DNA from: an uncultured Pelagibacteraceae bacterium
GTDB lineage: Bacteria > Pseudomonadota > Alphaproteobacteria > Pelagibacterales > Pelagibacteraceae
DNA length: 64,000 nucleotides
Direction of reading: 5' to 3'
Assembly (NCBI GenBank): GCA_902628275.1
Contig: CACOMI010000001.1
Span: 87,226 to 151,225, forward strand
Both the position numbers and the translations under genes were made by a program. Shown one piece after another: positions 1 through 8,159 of this stretch; the first letter of the stretch is position 1, and each line of letters opens with the position of its first letter. The notes below the pieces were generated by a model. It worked only from the letters and a program-made list of their open reading frames with translations. It was not told the origin of the DNA and did no database searches.

Positions 1-939
1 CGAACATGGAAAGAGTATGGAGAAATGGCTGCATACTTTAATGATTGGGATTGGGATGGTGATGGTGAAAAAGAGTATGGATCAGCAGAAGTTATGAAAA
101 AAGATGACTTGATGTATGCTGCTTTTTATTCTAGATCAGCTGCTTATTCTAAAAACCCTAAAACACCAGGTGGATTTTTCTTTGATTTAGAAACGATGAA
201 GCCATTAATTAATAATCCAGGTTTCGTTGAAGCTCTAACTGATTGGGTTGAAGCAACTAAATATGTTCCTCCAGGAGGAATAAATTTTGGTCTAGGAGAT
301 GAAATTGGATCATTTGGTGGTGGACAAACTTTATTTAGTTTTTCATGGGATGATGCATTTGTTGCTGCTATGCAACCTGACAGTCCTATCAATAATAAAG
401 TTGGTGCAGCACAATTACCAGGAGCTATGAAAGTTTGGAATAGAGAATCTAATTCTTGGGACGAAGGTTTCAACCAAGCTCCTTTCTTCGTATGGGGATG
501 GGCAGTTGGTGTTGCTAAGAAAAGTAAGGAAAAAGAAATGGCGTTTGATTACCTTTGTTTCTTTGCTAACGAAGCTAACCACCAAGCTGACATTGGTATA
601 GGAAGATTTGGGGTTAATCCATTTAGAGACGCTGATTTTCAAGCAGATGTATGGACACAAATTGGTTGGGATAAAGACATTGCTCAATCATATGTAGATA
701 CTTTAGCTGAAATGGAAAAAAGTAAAAACCGAGTATTTCCATTAAGAGTTCCTGGAACTTTTGAGTTTAATGCTGCTTTAGCTACTGCTGCAGCAAAAGC
801 TTTAGCTGGACAATTATCACCACAAGCTGCTTTAGATGAAGCTGCTAAGCAGTGGGAAGATATACTTAACAGAGTAGGAAAAGATAATGTAAGAAAAGCT
901 TACGCTGTTGGTGTAGCAATGGAAGATAATAAGTTATAA
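1..939 (+). CDS. ABC transporter solute-binding protein, polyol/sugar (GlpV-like), 5' truncated
   Basis: Periplasmic binding protein of a carbohydrate/polyol ABC importer. The frame is open from base 1, so 312 residues are visible and the N-terminus with its signal peptide lies outside the window. Features seen are an acidic loop DWDGDGE about 20 residues in, the aromatic-rich stretch FSFSWDDAF, and a C-terminal helical lobe, as in family 1 extracellular solute-binding proteins. Two permeases and two ATPases follow in the same direction. The pairing with two dissimilar ATPases resembles rhizobial GlpSTPQV glycerol importers, so glycerol or another polyol is the inferred substrate. A strong hairpin follows the stop codon. 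The family is clear; the substrate is inference. Confidence 0.85.
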   Translation, partial: RTWKEYGEMAAYFNDWDWDGDGEKEYGSAEVMKKDDLMYAAFYSRSAAYSKNPKTPGGFFFDLETMKPLINNPGFVEALTDWVEATKYVPPGGINFGLGDEIGSFGGGQTLFSFSWDDAFVAAMQPDSPINNKVGAAQLPGAMKVWNRESNSWDEGFNQAPFFVWGWAVGVAKKSKEKEMAFDYLCFFANEANHQADIGIGRFGVNPFRDADFQADVWTQIGWDKDIAQSYVDTLAEMEKSKNRVFPLRVPGTFEFNAALATAAAKALAGQLSPQAALDEAAKQWEDILNRVGKDNVRKAYAVGVAMEDNKL

Positions 940-947
940 AATACTAA

Positions 948-972
948 TGTGGCCGTCTTAATGACGGCCACA
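948..972 (+). other. Perfect 10-bp hairpin after the binding-protein gene
   Basis: TGTGGCCGTC (948-957) is exactly complementary to GACGGCCACA (963-972) around a 5-nt loop. It stands out as GC-rich in this AT-rich DNA. No run of T follows, so it is a weak candidate for full termination. More likely it blocks 3' exonucleases or partly attenuates, keeping binding-protein mRNA above permease mRNA. The permease gene starts 24 nt downstream. Confidence 0.75.
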
Positions 973-995
973 AATAATAAAATCCAAAAAAATTT

Positions 996-1862
996 ATGAA
1001 TTTTAAGCACAAGTATGTCTTTTTATTTCCAGGTTTGTTTGTGCTCATTGGAATACTTATATTTCCAATAATATTTACTATTAGATTAAGTTTATCTGGC
1101 TGGAATAGTTATACGCCAGAAATGAATTTCATAGGAATTACAAATTACATAAGATTATTCACTGATGATCCTAGATTTTGGGAGTCATTTTTTAGATTAA
1201 GTTTTTTATCAGTATCAACTGTAATTTTACAATACATAATCGGTTTTGCGCTGGCCCTCATGGTTTGGAGAGAAATTAAATTTAAAAGATTTTTTAGAGT
1301 TATTTTCTTAATACCTATGATGACAACTCCAGTTATAATGACTGTAATTTGGAGAACTTTCTTTCACGAGTCACTCGGGCCTGTAAATGATTTGTTAGGA
1401 CATTTTGGAATTGGTCCTATTTTATGGCTAAGCGATCCCGTTATTGCAAAATTTACAGTTATAATTGTTGAAGTTTGGCAATGGACGCCGTTTATGTTTT
1501 TACTATTATTAGCTGGATTACTGTCACTTCCTAAAGAACCTTTTCTTGCTGCAGCAATAGATGGAGCAAGTTCATTTAGGAAATTTGTATATGTTACTTT
1601 TCCACTTATGGCTCCCATTTCAATTGGGGCTATAATTATAAGACTTATTGAGGCTTCAAAAATAATGGATACAGTTTTTGTTCTTACCTCTGGGGGGCCA
1701 GGGACTGCAACAGAAACATCAAGTTTTTATATCTACATTAAAGGATTAAGAGAATTTCAAATGGGTTATGCAGCAACTCTCTCTTTTACTTATCTAGTTA
1801 TAATGATCATAAGTTTAACAATCATAGCAAAAGTTTTAACAAAATTAATGATTAAGGAATAA
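996..1862 (+). CDS. ABC transporter permease, MalF/UgpA type (GlpP-like)
   Basis: Inner-membrane permease of the importer begun by the preceding binding protein. The 288 residues hold about six hydrophobic helices. The cytoplasmic EAA loop (about 182-205: PFLAAAIDGASSF, then a conserved FPLM) docks onto the ATPase. Length is normal for UgpA/MalF-type subunits lacking MalF's long periplasmic insert. The stop codon overlaps the next ATG by one base (TAATG), indicating translational coupling. Family assignment is firm; the glycerol/polyol role rests on the operon. Confidence 0.9.
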   Translation: MNFKHKYVFLFPGLFVLIGILIFPIIFTIRLSLSGWNSYTPEMNFIGITNYIRLFTDDPRFWESFFRLSFLSVSTVILQYIIGFALALMVWREIKFKRFFRVIFLIPMMTTPVIMTVIWRTFFHESLGPVNDLLGHFGIGPILWLSDPVIAKFTVIIVEVWQWTPFMFLLLLAGLLSLPKEPFLAAAIDGASSFRKFVYVTFPLMAPISIGAIIIRLIEASKIMDTVFVLTSGGPGTATETSSFYIYIKGLREFQMGYAATLSFTYLVIMIISLTIIAKVLTKLMIKE

Positions 1863-2710
1863 TGGAAAAATTATATAAGTTTTTAAAATATACATTTATC
1901 ATTTTATGGACAGTTTTTATAGTTGCGCCATTTTTATGGGCAGTTTCAACTTCTTTCAAAGATTTTCAATCTGTAAATAGTAAAGTTACATATATTCCAT
2001 GGTTAGATTTTGAACCGACATTAGAAGGATGGCGTGTACTAGTAAAATCTCCGGCAAGAGGTGGTGTTGATATTGTGGAACCTTATTTTAATAGTATTTT
2101 TGTAACTTGTACGGCTAGTCTGATAAGTATTATTCTAGGCACATTAGCCGCTTATGCTTTATCAAGATTTACTTTTAAAGCAGGTTTTGTTCGAAATAAC
2201 GATATTACATTTTTCTTTATATCTCAAAGAATTATGCCACCAATTGTTTTATCAATACCCTTCTTTATTTTTCTAAGTACCATAGGATTGTTAGATAGCT
2301 TGTTAGGTTTAGTCGTTGTTTATATTGTTTTATTAATGCCAATTGCTGTTTGGATAATGGTAGATTTTTTTAATAGAGTTCCAAAAGAGCTCGATGAGAC
2401 TGCATTGATTGATGGTTGCAATCCTTATCAGGCTTTTTATAAAGTTGTTTTACCAAATTCAATACCAGGATTAATAGTAGCTGGAATGTTTTGTATTATA
2501 TTTGGCTGGATAGATTTTTTCTTTGCATTTATTTTAACATTTACTGAAGTCCAATTATTGCCTGTGAAAGTCGTAGCGTTAAATTCATCTATCACACCAT
2601 GGTGGAGTTTATCTGCATCAGCATTAATATCGGTTGCTCCTTTAATTATTGTTGCCTTTGTCGTAGAGAGATATTTATCTAAAGGAAATTTATCTGGAGC
2701 ACTAAAATAA
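1862..2710 (+). CDS. ABC transporter permease, MalG/UgpE type (GlpQ-like)
   Basis: Second inner-membrane subunit, 282 residues. It has a short cytoplasmic N-terminus, a first helix at about 10-28, a periplasmic loop rich in aromatic and charged residues (32-75), and five further helices. The EAA loop is at about 177-202 (ELDETALIDGCNPYQ), typical of the MalG/UgpE side. It pairs with the upstream permease to form the channel. It starts on the last base of that gene and its stop overlaps the ATG of the first ATPase gene by one base. Substrate is inferred from context only. Confidence 0.9.
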   Translation: MEKLYKFLKYTFIILWTVFIVAPFLWAVSTSFKDFQSVNSKVTYIPWLDFEPTLEGWRVLVKSPARGGVDIVEPYFNSIFVTCTASLISIILGTLAAYALSRFTFKAGFVRNNDITFFFISQRIMPPIVLSIPFFIFLSTIGLLDSLLGLVVVYIVLLMPIAVWIMVDFFNRVPKELDETALIDGCNPYQAFYKVVLPNSIPGLIVAGMFCIIFGWIDFFFAFILTFTEVQLLPVKVVALNSSITPWWSLSASALISVAPLIIVAFVVERYLSKGNLSGALK

Positions 2711-3789
2711 TGAATTTAATTGGAGAAAACTTAACCTACAAACCCGATAATCAGTTTCATCTTAATAATGTATCGTTTGATTTTAAAAAAGGAAATTTGT
2801 ACACAATTTTAGGAAGAACTTTATCTGGAAAAACTACATTTTTAAAAACCATAGCTGGTTTACTTAATCCAGATAGTGGAAATTTATCATTCGAGGGCAA
2901 AGAATTTAGTAAAATTCCAGTGTGGGAGAGAAATGTGGCAATGGTTTACCAGCAATTTATAAATTATCCCCATCTTAATGTTTATGAGAACGTAATATTT
3001 CCCCTAAAACAAAGAAAACTAAGCGAAGATAAAATTAAGACAGATGTAGATGAGGCTTTAAAAACAGTAGGGTTAGTTGGATTTGAAAATCGTAAAATTC
3101 AAGAATTATCTGGAGGACAACAACAGCGAGTTGCACTAGCAAGATCTTTAGCAAAGAAAGCAAAGATATTACTTTTAGATGAGCCACTGGTTAATCTAGA
3201 TTATAAACTTAGAGAGCAATTAAGAGAGGAATTTAAAAAAATATTTTCTAAGGGGCTGTCATCAGATGCGATTTTAATTTACTCAACAACTGATCCACAA
3301 GAAGTAATGGAGTTAAATGGTGAAGTAATTGTTTTAGATGAGGGAAAAGTTTTACAAAAAGGCCCTGCAAAGGAAATATTTGAGAATCCTAGAAACTTAA
3401 AAGTAGCTGAAATTTCGAATGATCCACCAATGAATATTTTAAAAGGAATTAAAAGTTCAGAAAAATTAATTTTTGAAAATATTTCTATTAACATACCTCC
3501 TCATTTTAAAAATCTAGAGGATCAAAACTATAATTTTGGGATAAGAGCTTCTGAAATAAAATTAGATGATCAAGGAGAGGAATTTGAAATTGAACTTGCA
3601 GAAATAAGTGGTTCGGAAACCTTACTTCATTTAAAAAAAGGAGATTCAAAAGTAATCGCATTAATAGAGGAAGTAATGAATTTTAAAATTCATGAGAAAG
3701 TAAAAATAAAATTTAATGAAAATAAATTTTATGCGTTTAACAAAGAAGGAGAATTAATTTCTTCTCCTTACGGAGATTTAAATGGCTAA
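2710..3789 (+). CDS. ABC transporter ATP-binding protein, GlpS-like, switch His replaced
   Basis: Cytoplasmic ATPase of 359 residues: nucleotide-binding domain (1-235), then a TOBE-like regulatory tail. The Walker A motif is unusual, GRTLSGKT (35-42), but keeps the G-x4-GKT core. The signature is canonical LSGGQ (133-137) and Walker B with catalytic Glu158 is intact. The switch-loop histidine, normally in VTHDQ, is Thr194 (STTDP). It probably pairs with the next gene product, whose defects are complementary. Start and stop overlap both neighbours. Rhizobial GlpS, as I recall it, has a similar Walker A; no search was possible. Confidence 0.88.
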   Translation: MNLIGENLTYKPDNQFHLNNVSFDFKKGNLYTILGRTLSGKTTFLKTIAGLLNPDSGNLSFEGKEFSKIPVWERNVAMVYQQFINYPHLNVYENVIFPLKQRKLSEDKIKTDVDEALKTVGLVGFENRKIQELSGGQQQRVALARSLAKKAKILLLDEPLVNLDYKLREQLREEFKKIFSKGLSSDAILIYSTTDPQEVMELNGEVIVLDEGKVLQKGPAKEIFENPRNLKVAEISNDPPMNILKGIKSSEKLIFENISINIPPHFKNLEDQNYNFGIRASEIKLDDQGEEFEIELAEISGSETLLHLKKGDSKVIALIEEVMNFKIHEKVKIKFNENKFYAFNKEGELISSPYGDLNG

Positions 3790-4855
3790 AATTGAATTAT
3801 CAAATATTTCTCATAGTTATAATCCTAATGATTTGAATCCTACATATGCACTAAATCCATTTTCTATGACATGGGAAAATGGAAAAAGATATGCAATACT
3901 AGGACCATCTGGATGTGGAAAAACCACAATGTTAAATATCGTTTCAGGTCTCGTTAAGCCCTCAAAGGGGAATGTTTTATTTGATGATAATGATGTTACT
4001 AATCTTATAACCGAGGAAAGAAATATTGCACAGGTTTTTCAATTTCCTGTGATTTATAGCACGATGACTGTTTTTGATAATTTAGCTTTTCCTTTGAGGT
4101 GTAGAAATTTTTCTGAAGAGAAAATTGAGGAAAGAGTTAAATCCGTTTCAGACACTTTAAGACTCTCAACCTTTTTAAATATGCCTGCAAGGAAACTTAC
4201 AGCAGATCAAAAACAACTTATATCGTTAGGAAGAGGATTAGTAAGGGAAGATGTGGCTGCTGTGTTAATGGATGAACCATTAACAGTCATTGATCCAGAC
4301 CTAAAATTTAGATTGAGAAGAAATTTAAAAGAAATAAATGAGGAATATAAGACGACATTAGTTTATGTTACTCACGATCAAAATGAAGCAATGACATTTG
4401 CTGATAATATTATTGTAATGGACCAAGGTGAAATAGTTCAAGTTGGTCTTCCCAAAGATTTATTTGAAAGACCTAAAACTACTTTTGTTGGTTATTTTAT
4501 TGGTTCTCCTGCAATGAATTTATTTGAAACCCAATTGCATTCAGACAATAGTGTAAAAATTAATGACACGACAATAAAGACAAATACAAATTTATCAAAA
4601 TTGAAAAATAATAATATAAAATTAGGTATTAGATCAGAATTTGTAAAAGTAGCCAAAGACGAAAGCGAAAATTTGTTGGAAGTTAATATTCAAAAAATAG
4701 AAGACTTTGGAAACTTCAAACTATTAACTGCGAAAATGGGTCAACTAACAATAAAGTCTAAAATTAATAGAGAAATTGAGATTCCTAACAATACAATAAA
4801 GTTACATTTTCCTGCTGAAAAGTGTTGTGTATATCAGGATAATAAACTGATCTAA
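3782..4855 (+). CDS. ABC transporter ATP-binding protein, GlpT-like, degenerate signature motif
   Basis: Second ATPase of the same importer, 357 residues with a C-terminal TOBE-like tail from about 240. Walker A is canonical GPSGCGKT (41-48), the Q-loop glutamine is at 87, the catalytic Glu is at 165 (VLMDEP) and the switch His198 is present (VTHDQ). The signature motif is LTADQ (139-143) instead of LSGGQ. Paired with the upstream subunit, one site is built from consensus elements only and the other from altered elements only. The gene overlaps its upstream neighbour by 8 bp and ends the operon. Confidence 0.88.
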   Translation: MAKIELSNISHSYNPNDLNPTYALNPFSMTWENGKRYAILGPSGCGKTTMLNIVSGLVKPSKGNVLFDDNDVTNLITEERNIAQVFQFPVIYSTMTVFDNLAFPLRCRNFSEEKIEERVKSVSDTLRLSTFLNMPARKLTADQKQLISLGRGLVREDVAAVLMDEPLTVIDPDLKFRLRRNLKEINEEYKTTLVYVTHDQNEAMTFADNIIVMDQGEIVQVGLPKDLFERPKTTFVGYFIGSPAMNLFETQLHSDNSVKINDTTIKTNTNLSKLKNNNIKLGIRSEFVKVAKDESENLLEVNIQKIEDFGNFKLLTAKMGQLTIKSKINREIEIPNNTIKLHFPAEKCCVYQDNKLI

Positions 4856-4873
4856 GTTGTATTTTCTACTCAA

Positions 4874-4971
4874 GATTGAATCAAAATCTGCATGGGTCAT
4901 TTTCGCTATGGACTCTAATCTTCATTTATATTTTACTGCGCGAAGTTAATTAACTAATAGAGGAGAAACTA
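4874..4971 (+). promoter_or_regulatory. Conserved leader of the first TRAP binding-protein gene
   Basis: This region aligns by eye with the leader of the second TRAP binding-protein gene (9697-9799). Shared blocks are GATTGAAT (4874), TAT(G/A)GACT (4907), CATTT (4923) and the identical 16-mer AGTTAATTAACTAATA (4944-4959). The last three blocks have the same spacing in both copies. A Shine-Dalgarno AGAGGAG (4959-4965 area) precedes the ATG. It presumably holds the promoter and 5' UTR, but no standard -35/-10 pair could be fixed. Confidence 0.6.
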
Positions 4972-6129
4972 ATGATTAAAGATAAAAAATCATTGAGGAG
5001 TTCTAAAACTCCTTCAAGAAGAAAGTTCTTCAAAGCCGCAGCAGCGACAGGTGCAGCAGCAGCAACTGCTGTAGCTATGCCAAACGTTGCATTTGGTGCT
5101 CCACAAACATTAAAGATGCAAGCAGCATGGCCTTCAGGCGCTAATATCTTTTTTGAAATGGCTGGAGATTATGCCAAAATGGTAGGAGACATGTCAGGTG
5201 GAAGTTTAAAAATTGATCTTCAACCTGTTGGAGCAGTTGTAAAAACTGGAGAAATTGGACAAGCTGTAAGTGACGGTGTACTTGATATGGGTCACTGGGT
5301 TACTGCTTACTGGTATGGAAAAAATCCTGCCGCGTCTCTTTTCGGAACAGGCCCATCATATGGTCTATCATCTCAAGAAGTAATGGCTTGGATGGAAGAA
5401 GGTGGTGGAAGAGCATTATATGAAGAAACGCTTGCTAAAGTTGGATATGACTACGTCGGTGTTTTCGCAATGCCAATGCCCGCACAGCCATTTGGTTGGT
5501 TCAAAAAGAACGTAACTAAAGTATCTGACGTGAAAGGTATGAAGTACAGAACAGTTGGTCTTGCAACTAACGTTCTTACTGCAATGGGAATGGTAGTTAG
5601 ACAATTACCAGGTGGTGAAATTCAGCCAGCAATGAAAACTGGTTTGATTGAAGCTGCTGAGTTTAACAACCCTACATCAGACTCTCAGTTTGGCATGCAA
5701 GATGTATCTAAGCATTACCACTTAGGATCTTTCCACCAATCACAAGAGATGTTTGAAATACCGATTAATAAAAAGACATTTAATAGCTTATCTCCTGCAA
5801 ACCAAGCAATCTTAAAAAATGCTTCTTATGCAGCAAATACTGCTAACTACTTTAAAGCTTTGGTAAGATACTCTGCTGATTTATCAAAACTGATGAATGA
5901 GCATAAAGTAAATGTTTACCAAACTTCAGATGCAATTCTTGCAGAGCAGTTAAAAGGTTGGGATAAAGTTATAGGTGACTTCTCTTCTAAAGACCCGTTC
6001 TTTAAGAAGATTGTTGATTCACAAAAAGCTTACGCGAAAAGAGTAATGAAATACTTACTAATGAATCAACCTAACTACAGACTTGCTTATGAAAATGAGT
6101 TTGGTCCGTTAGCGAAAGTTAAAATCTAA
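4972..6129 (+). CDS. dctP: TRAP transporter solute-binding protein, DctP family, Tat-exported (TRAP-1)
   Basis: Periplasmic receptor of a TRAP uptake system, 385 residues. A twin-arginine signal is clear: PSRRKFFK at 14-21, an Ala-rich h-region and a likely cleavage after AFGA (40-43). The DctP carboxylate-clamp arginine is probably Arg193 in GMKYRTVG. The usual DxxEW(I/V)GP motif reads EAAEFNNP, so its ligand probably differs from that of the TRAP-2 receptor. A good Shine-Dalgarno supports the ATG. A terminator-like hairpin follows, then dctQ and dctM. The substrate cannot be read from sequence; the adjacent amidase hints at an amide or an amide-derived acid. Confidence 0.9.
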   Translation: MIKDKKSLRSSKTPSRRKFFKAAAATGAAAATAVAMPNVAFGAPQTLKMQAAWPSGANIFFEMAGDYAKMVGDMSGGSLKIDLQPVGAVVKTGEIGQAVSDGVLDMGHWVTAYWYGKNPAASLFGTGPSYGLSSQEVMAWMEEGGGRALYEETLAKVGYDYVGVFAMPMPAQPFGWFKKNVTKVSDVKGMKYRTVGLATNVLTAMGMVVRQLPGGEIQPAMKTGLIEAAEFNNPTSDSQFGMQDVSKHYHLGSFHQSQEMFEIPINKKTFNSLSPANQAILKNASYAANTANYFKALVRYSADLSKLMNEHKVNVYQTSDAILAEQLKGWDKVIGDFSSKDPFFKKIVDSQKAYAKRVMKYLLMNQPNYRLAYENEFGPLAKVKI

Positions 6130-6152
6130 GGTTTAAAGATATAAAAAATTAA

Positions 6153-6178
6153 GGGGGCTTTTTAGCCCCCTTTTTTTT
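6153..6178 (+). terminator. Intrinsic terminator/attenuator between dctP and dctQ (TRAP-1)
   Basis: GGGGGCT (6153-6159) pairs with AGCCCCC (6164-6170) around a 4-nt loop and is followed by eight T (6171-6178), a textbook rho-independent terminator. It sits 23 bp after the binding-protein stop and 40 bp before dctQ. It should end most dctP transcripts, leaving read-through for the membrane genes. Confidence 0.9.
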
Positions 6179-6218
6179 AATTGAATTTATTAAGAAAATT
6201 AAGATAAGTTAGGCGTTT

Positions 6219-6803
6219 ATGCATTCTTATATAAAATTTGCTGACACTCTCAGCTCTTCAATGGGAAAAGCTTTTTCATGGTGCATTGTAATATTAATGG
6301 GTGGAACATGCTATGAGGTAATAATGGCTTATGCATTTAACGCTCCAACTTTATGGAATTTTGATTTTAGTCTTCAAATGTATGGCGCAATCTTTATGAT
6401 GGCGGGCGCATATACTCTAGCAACCGAGGCTCATGTGAGGGGAGATGTTATTTACAGATTATTCCCAACCAAAGTTCAAGGATGGATAGATTTGGTGTTG
6501 TATTTTATTTTCTTTTTTCCTGGTGTAATTGCTCTTGCTTTTTATGGATATGAATATGCGGCTAAGGCTTGGATGGTAAAAGAAACTAGTTGGAATAGTC
6601 CTGCGCAAATCCAAATTTATATGGCTAAATCGTTGATACCTTTATCAGGCATACTGCTCACTATTCAAGGAGTTAGTGAGGTTTTTAGAGCAATTATTTG
6701 TATTAAAACAGGGCACTGGCCCGAAAGAGAAGCTGGTGCTGAAGAAACTGAAAAAATTTTAATGAGAAAATCAAAAGAGGAAGAAGATATTGATGTTGTT
6801 TAG
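6219..6803 (+). CDS. dctQ: TRAP transporter small permease, DctQ family (TRAP-1)
   Basis: Small membrane subunit of the tripartite transporter, 194 residues with four hydrophobic helices. The family motif around EAHVRGDVIY (70-79) is clear and recurs as EGHVRVDVLY in the TRAP-2 subunit. The charged C-terminus (KSKEEEDIDVV) is cytoplasmic. It associates with DctM to transport solute with a sodium or proton gradient. It overlaps dctM by 11 bp, indicating coupled translation, and is set apart from dctP by a terminator. Confidence 0.9.
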   Translation: MHSYIKFADTLSSSMGKAFSWCIVILMGGTCYEVIMAYAFNAPTLWNFDFSLQMYGAIFMMAGAYTLATEAHVRGDVIYRLFPTKVQGWIDLVLYFIFFFPGVIALAFYGYEYAAKAWMVKETSWNSPAQIQIYMAKSLIPLSGILLTIQGVSEVFRAIICIKTGHWPEREAGAEETEKILMRKSKEEEDIDVV

Positions 6804-8154
6804 TCTAACAAATCCAGAAATTGCTATTTTGATGATGGTAATATTTTTATTTGCTGTTCTTTTAGGATTTCCAATTGCTTTTACCTTAATGGCAATGGGT
6901 CTAGGATTTGGTTATTACGCATATTTTGATCCATCTCGAATGGATCATCTCTTTGATAATAGGATATTTAAATTGTTTGTGCAAAACACCTACTCCGTCA
7001 TGGATAATCATGTCCTCACCGCCGTACCTTTATTTTTATTTATGGGATATTTAGTTGAAAGAGCAGGAATAGTTGCAAGATTATTTTATGCAATAAGACT
7101 TGCTTCTCACTCTCTCCCAGCTTCTATGGCTGTTGCAGCTTTAGTTACATGTACCCTGTTCTCAACAGCGACAGGTATTATTGGTGCAGTTGTAACTTTA
7201 ATGGGTCTACTTGCGTGGCCTGCTATGGTTAAAGCTGGTTATGATAAAAAATTTGCTTCAGGAGTAATATGTGCAGGAGGATGTTTAGGAATTTTAATTC
7301 CTCCTAGTATTATGCTTATTGTTTATGCAGTGATAGCTCAACTTTCACCTTTAAGATTGTTTGCTGCAGCAATTTTCCCAGGTTTAATGTTAGCAGGTTT
7401 GTATATTTTATATGCAATAATATTAGCTTACTTCAATCCATCAGTAGCACCAAAACCTCCCAAGGAAGAAATTCCTCCAAGATCAGTAATATTAAAAGAA
7501 GTTCTAGTATCTTTCTTACCTTTGTTCTCTCTTATTATTTTGGTTTTAGGCAGTATCCTTGCTGGTCTAGCTACTCCAGCTGAAGCAGCAGGTGTAGGAG
7601 CATTTGGTGCGTTGGTTTTATCATTCTTTTATAAGTCACTTAAATGGAAAAATTTCAAAGAGTCTGTTTTTTTAACAGCAAAAACTACTGCTATGATTAT
7701 GTGGCTGTTTATTGGTTCATGGACATTCGCATCAGTATTTTCATATTTAGGTGGACATGAAGTTTTTGAGCACTTTTTTAAATCAATGGATATCCAACCT
7801 TGGCAATTTTTAGTTATCACGCAGATAATAATCTTTTTATTAGGTTGGCCATTAGAATGGACCGAAATATTAATTATATTTGTTCCAATATTTTTACCAT
7901 TGGTAGAATTTTTTGGTGTCAATCCCTACTTTTTTGCAATGCTAATAGCTCTAAATTTGCAAACATCATTTTTAACACCGCCTATGGCAATGTCAGCGTA
8001 CTATTTAAAAGGGGTACAATCTAAAAATGTGGAATTAATTGAAATATTTAAAGGCATAATGCCTTTCTTAGCAATTGTGATTTTAGGAATGGTTTTGATG
8101 TATTTATTTCCAGGTATAGCTTTGTGGTTACCTGATCAGTTATTTGCAAACTAA
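6793..8154 (+). CDS. dctM: TRAP transporter large permease, DctM family (TRAP-1)
   Basis: Large membrane subunit forming the transport path, 453 residues from ATG 6793; a TTG lies one codon upstream, but the ATG follows a better-spaced GAGGAAG. About a dozen hydrophobic segments show DctM hallmarks: an early FLFAVLLGFPIAF helix, TATGIIGAVV, GGCLGILIPPS, and the C-terminal LQTSFLTPPMAMSAYYLKG. Length is normal for a stand-alone DctM, unlike the 883-residue TRAP-2 paralogue. It overlaps dctQ and lies 5 bp before the amidase gene, so all three are probably co-transcribed. Confidence 0.92.
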   Translation: MLFSLTNPEIAILMMVIFLFAVLLGFPIAFTLMAMGLGFGYYAYFDPSRMDHLFDNRIFKLFVQNTYSVMDNHVLTAVPLFLFMGYLVERAGIVARLFYAIRLASHSLPASMAVAALVTCTLFSTATGIIGAVVTLMGLLAWPAMVKAGYDKKFASGVICAGGCLGILIPPSIMLIVYAVIAQLSPLRLFAAAIFPGLMLAGLYILYAIILAYFNPSVAPKPPKEEIPPRSVILKEVLVSFLPLFSLIILVLGSILAGLATPAEAAGVGAFGALVLSFFYKSLKWKNFKESVFLTAKTTAMIMWLFIGSWTFASVFSYLGGHEVFEHFFKSMDIQPWQFLVITQIIIFLLGWPLEWTEILIIFVPIFLPLVEFFGVNPYFFAMLIALNLQTSFLTPPMAMSAYYLKGVQSKNVELIEIFKGIMPFLAIVILGMVLMYLFPGIALWLPDQLFAN

Positions 8155-8159
8155 AGTAA

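Noticed and set aside
2710-4855. Decaying ATPase genes
   Set aside because: Both frames are intact and the altered motifs are complementary between subunits, so a specialised pair explains them better than decay.
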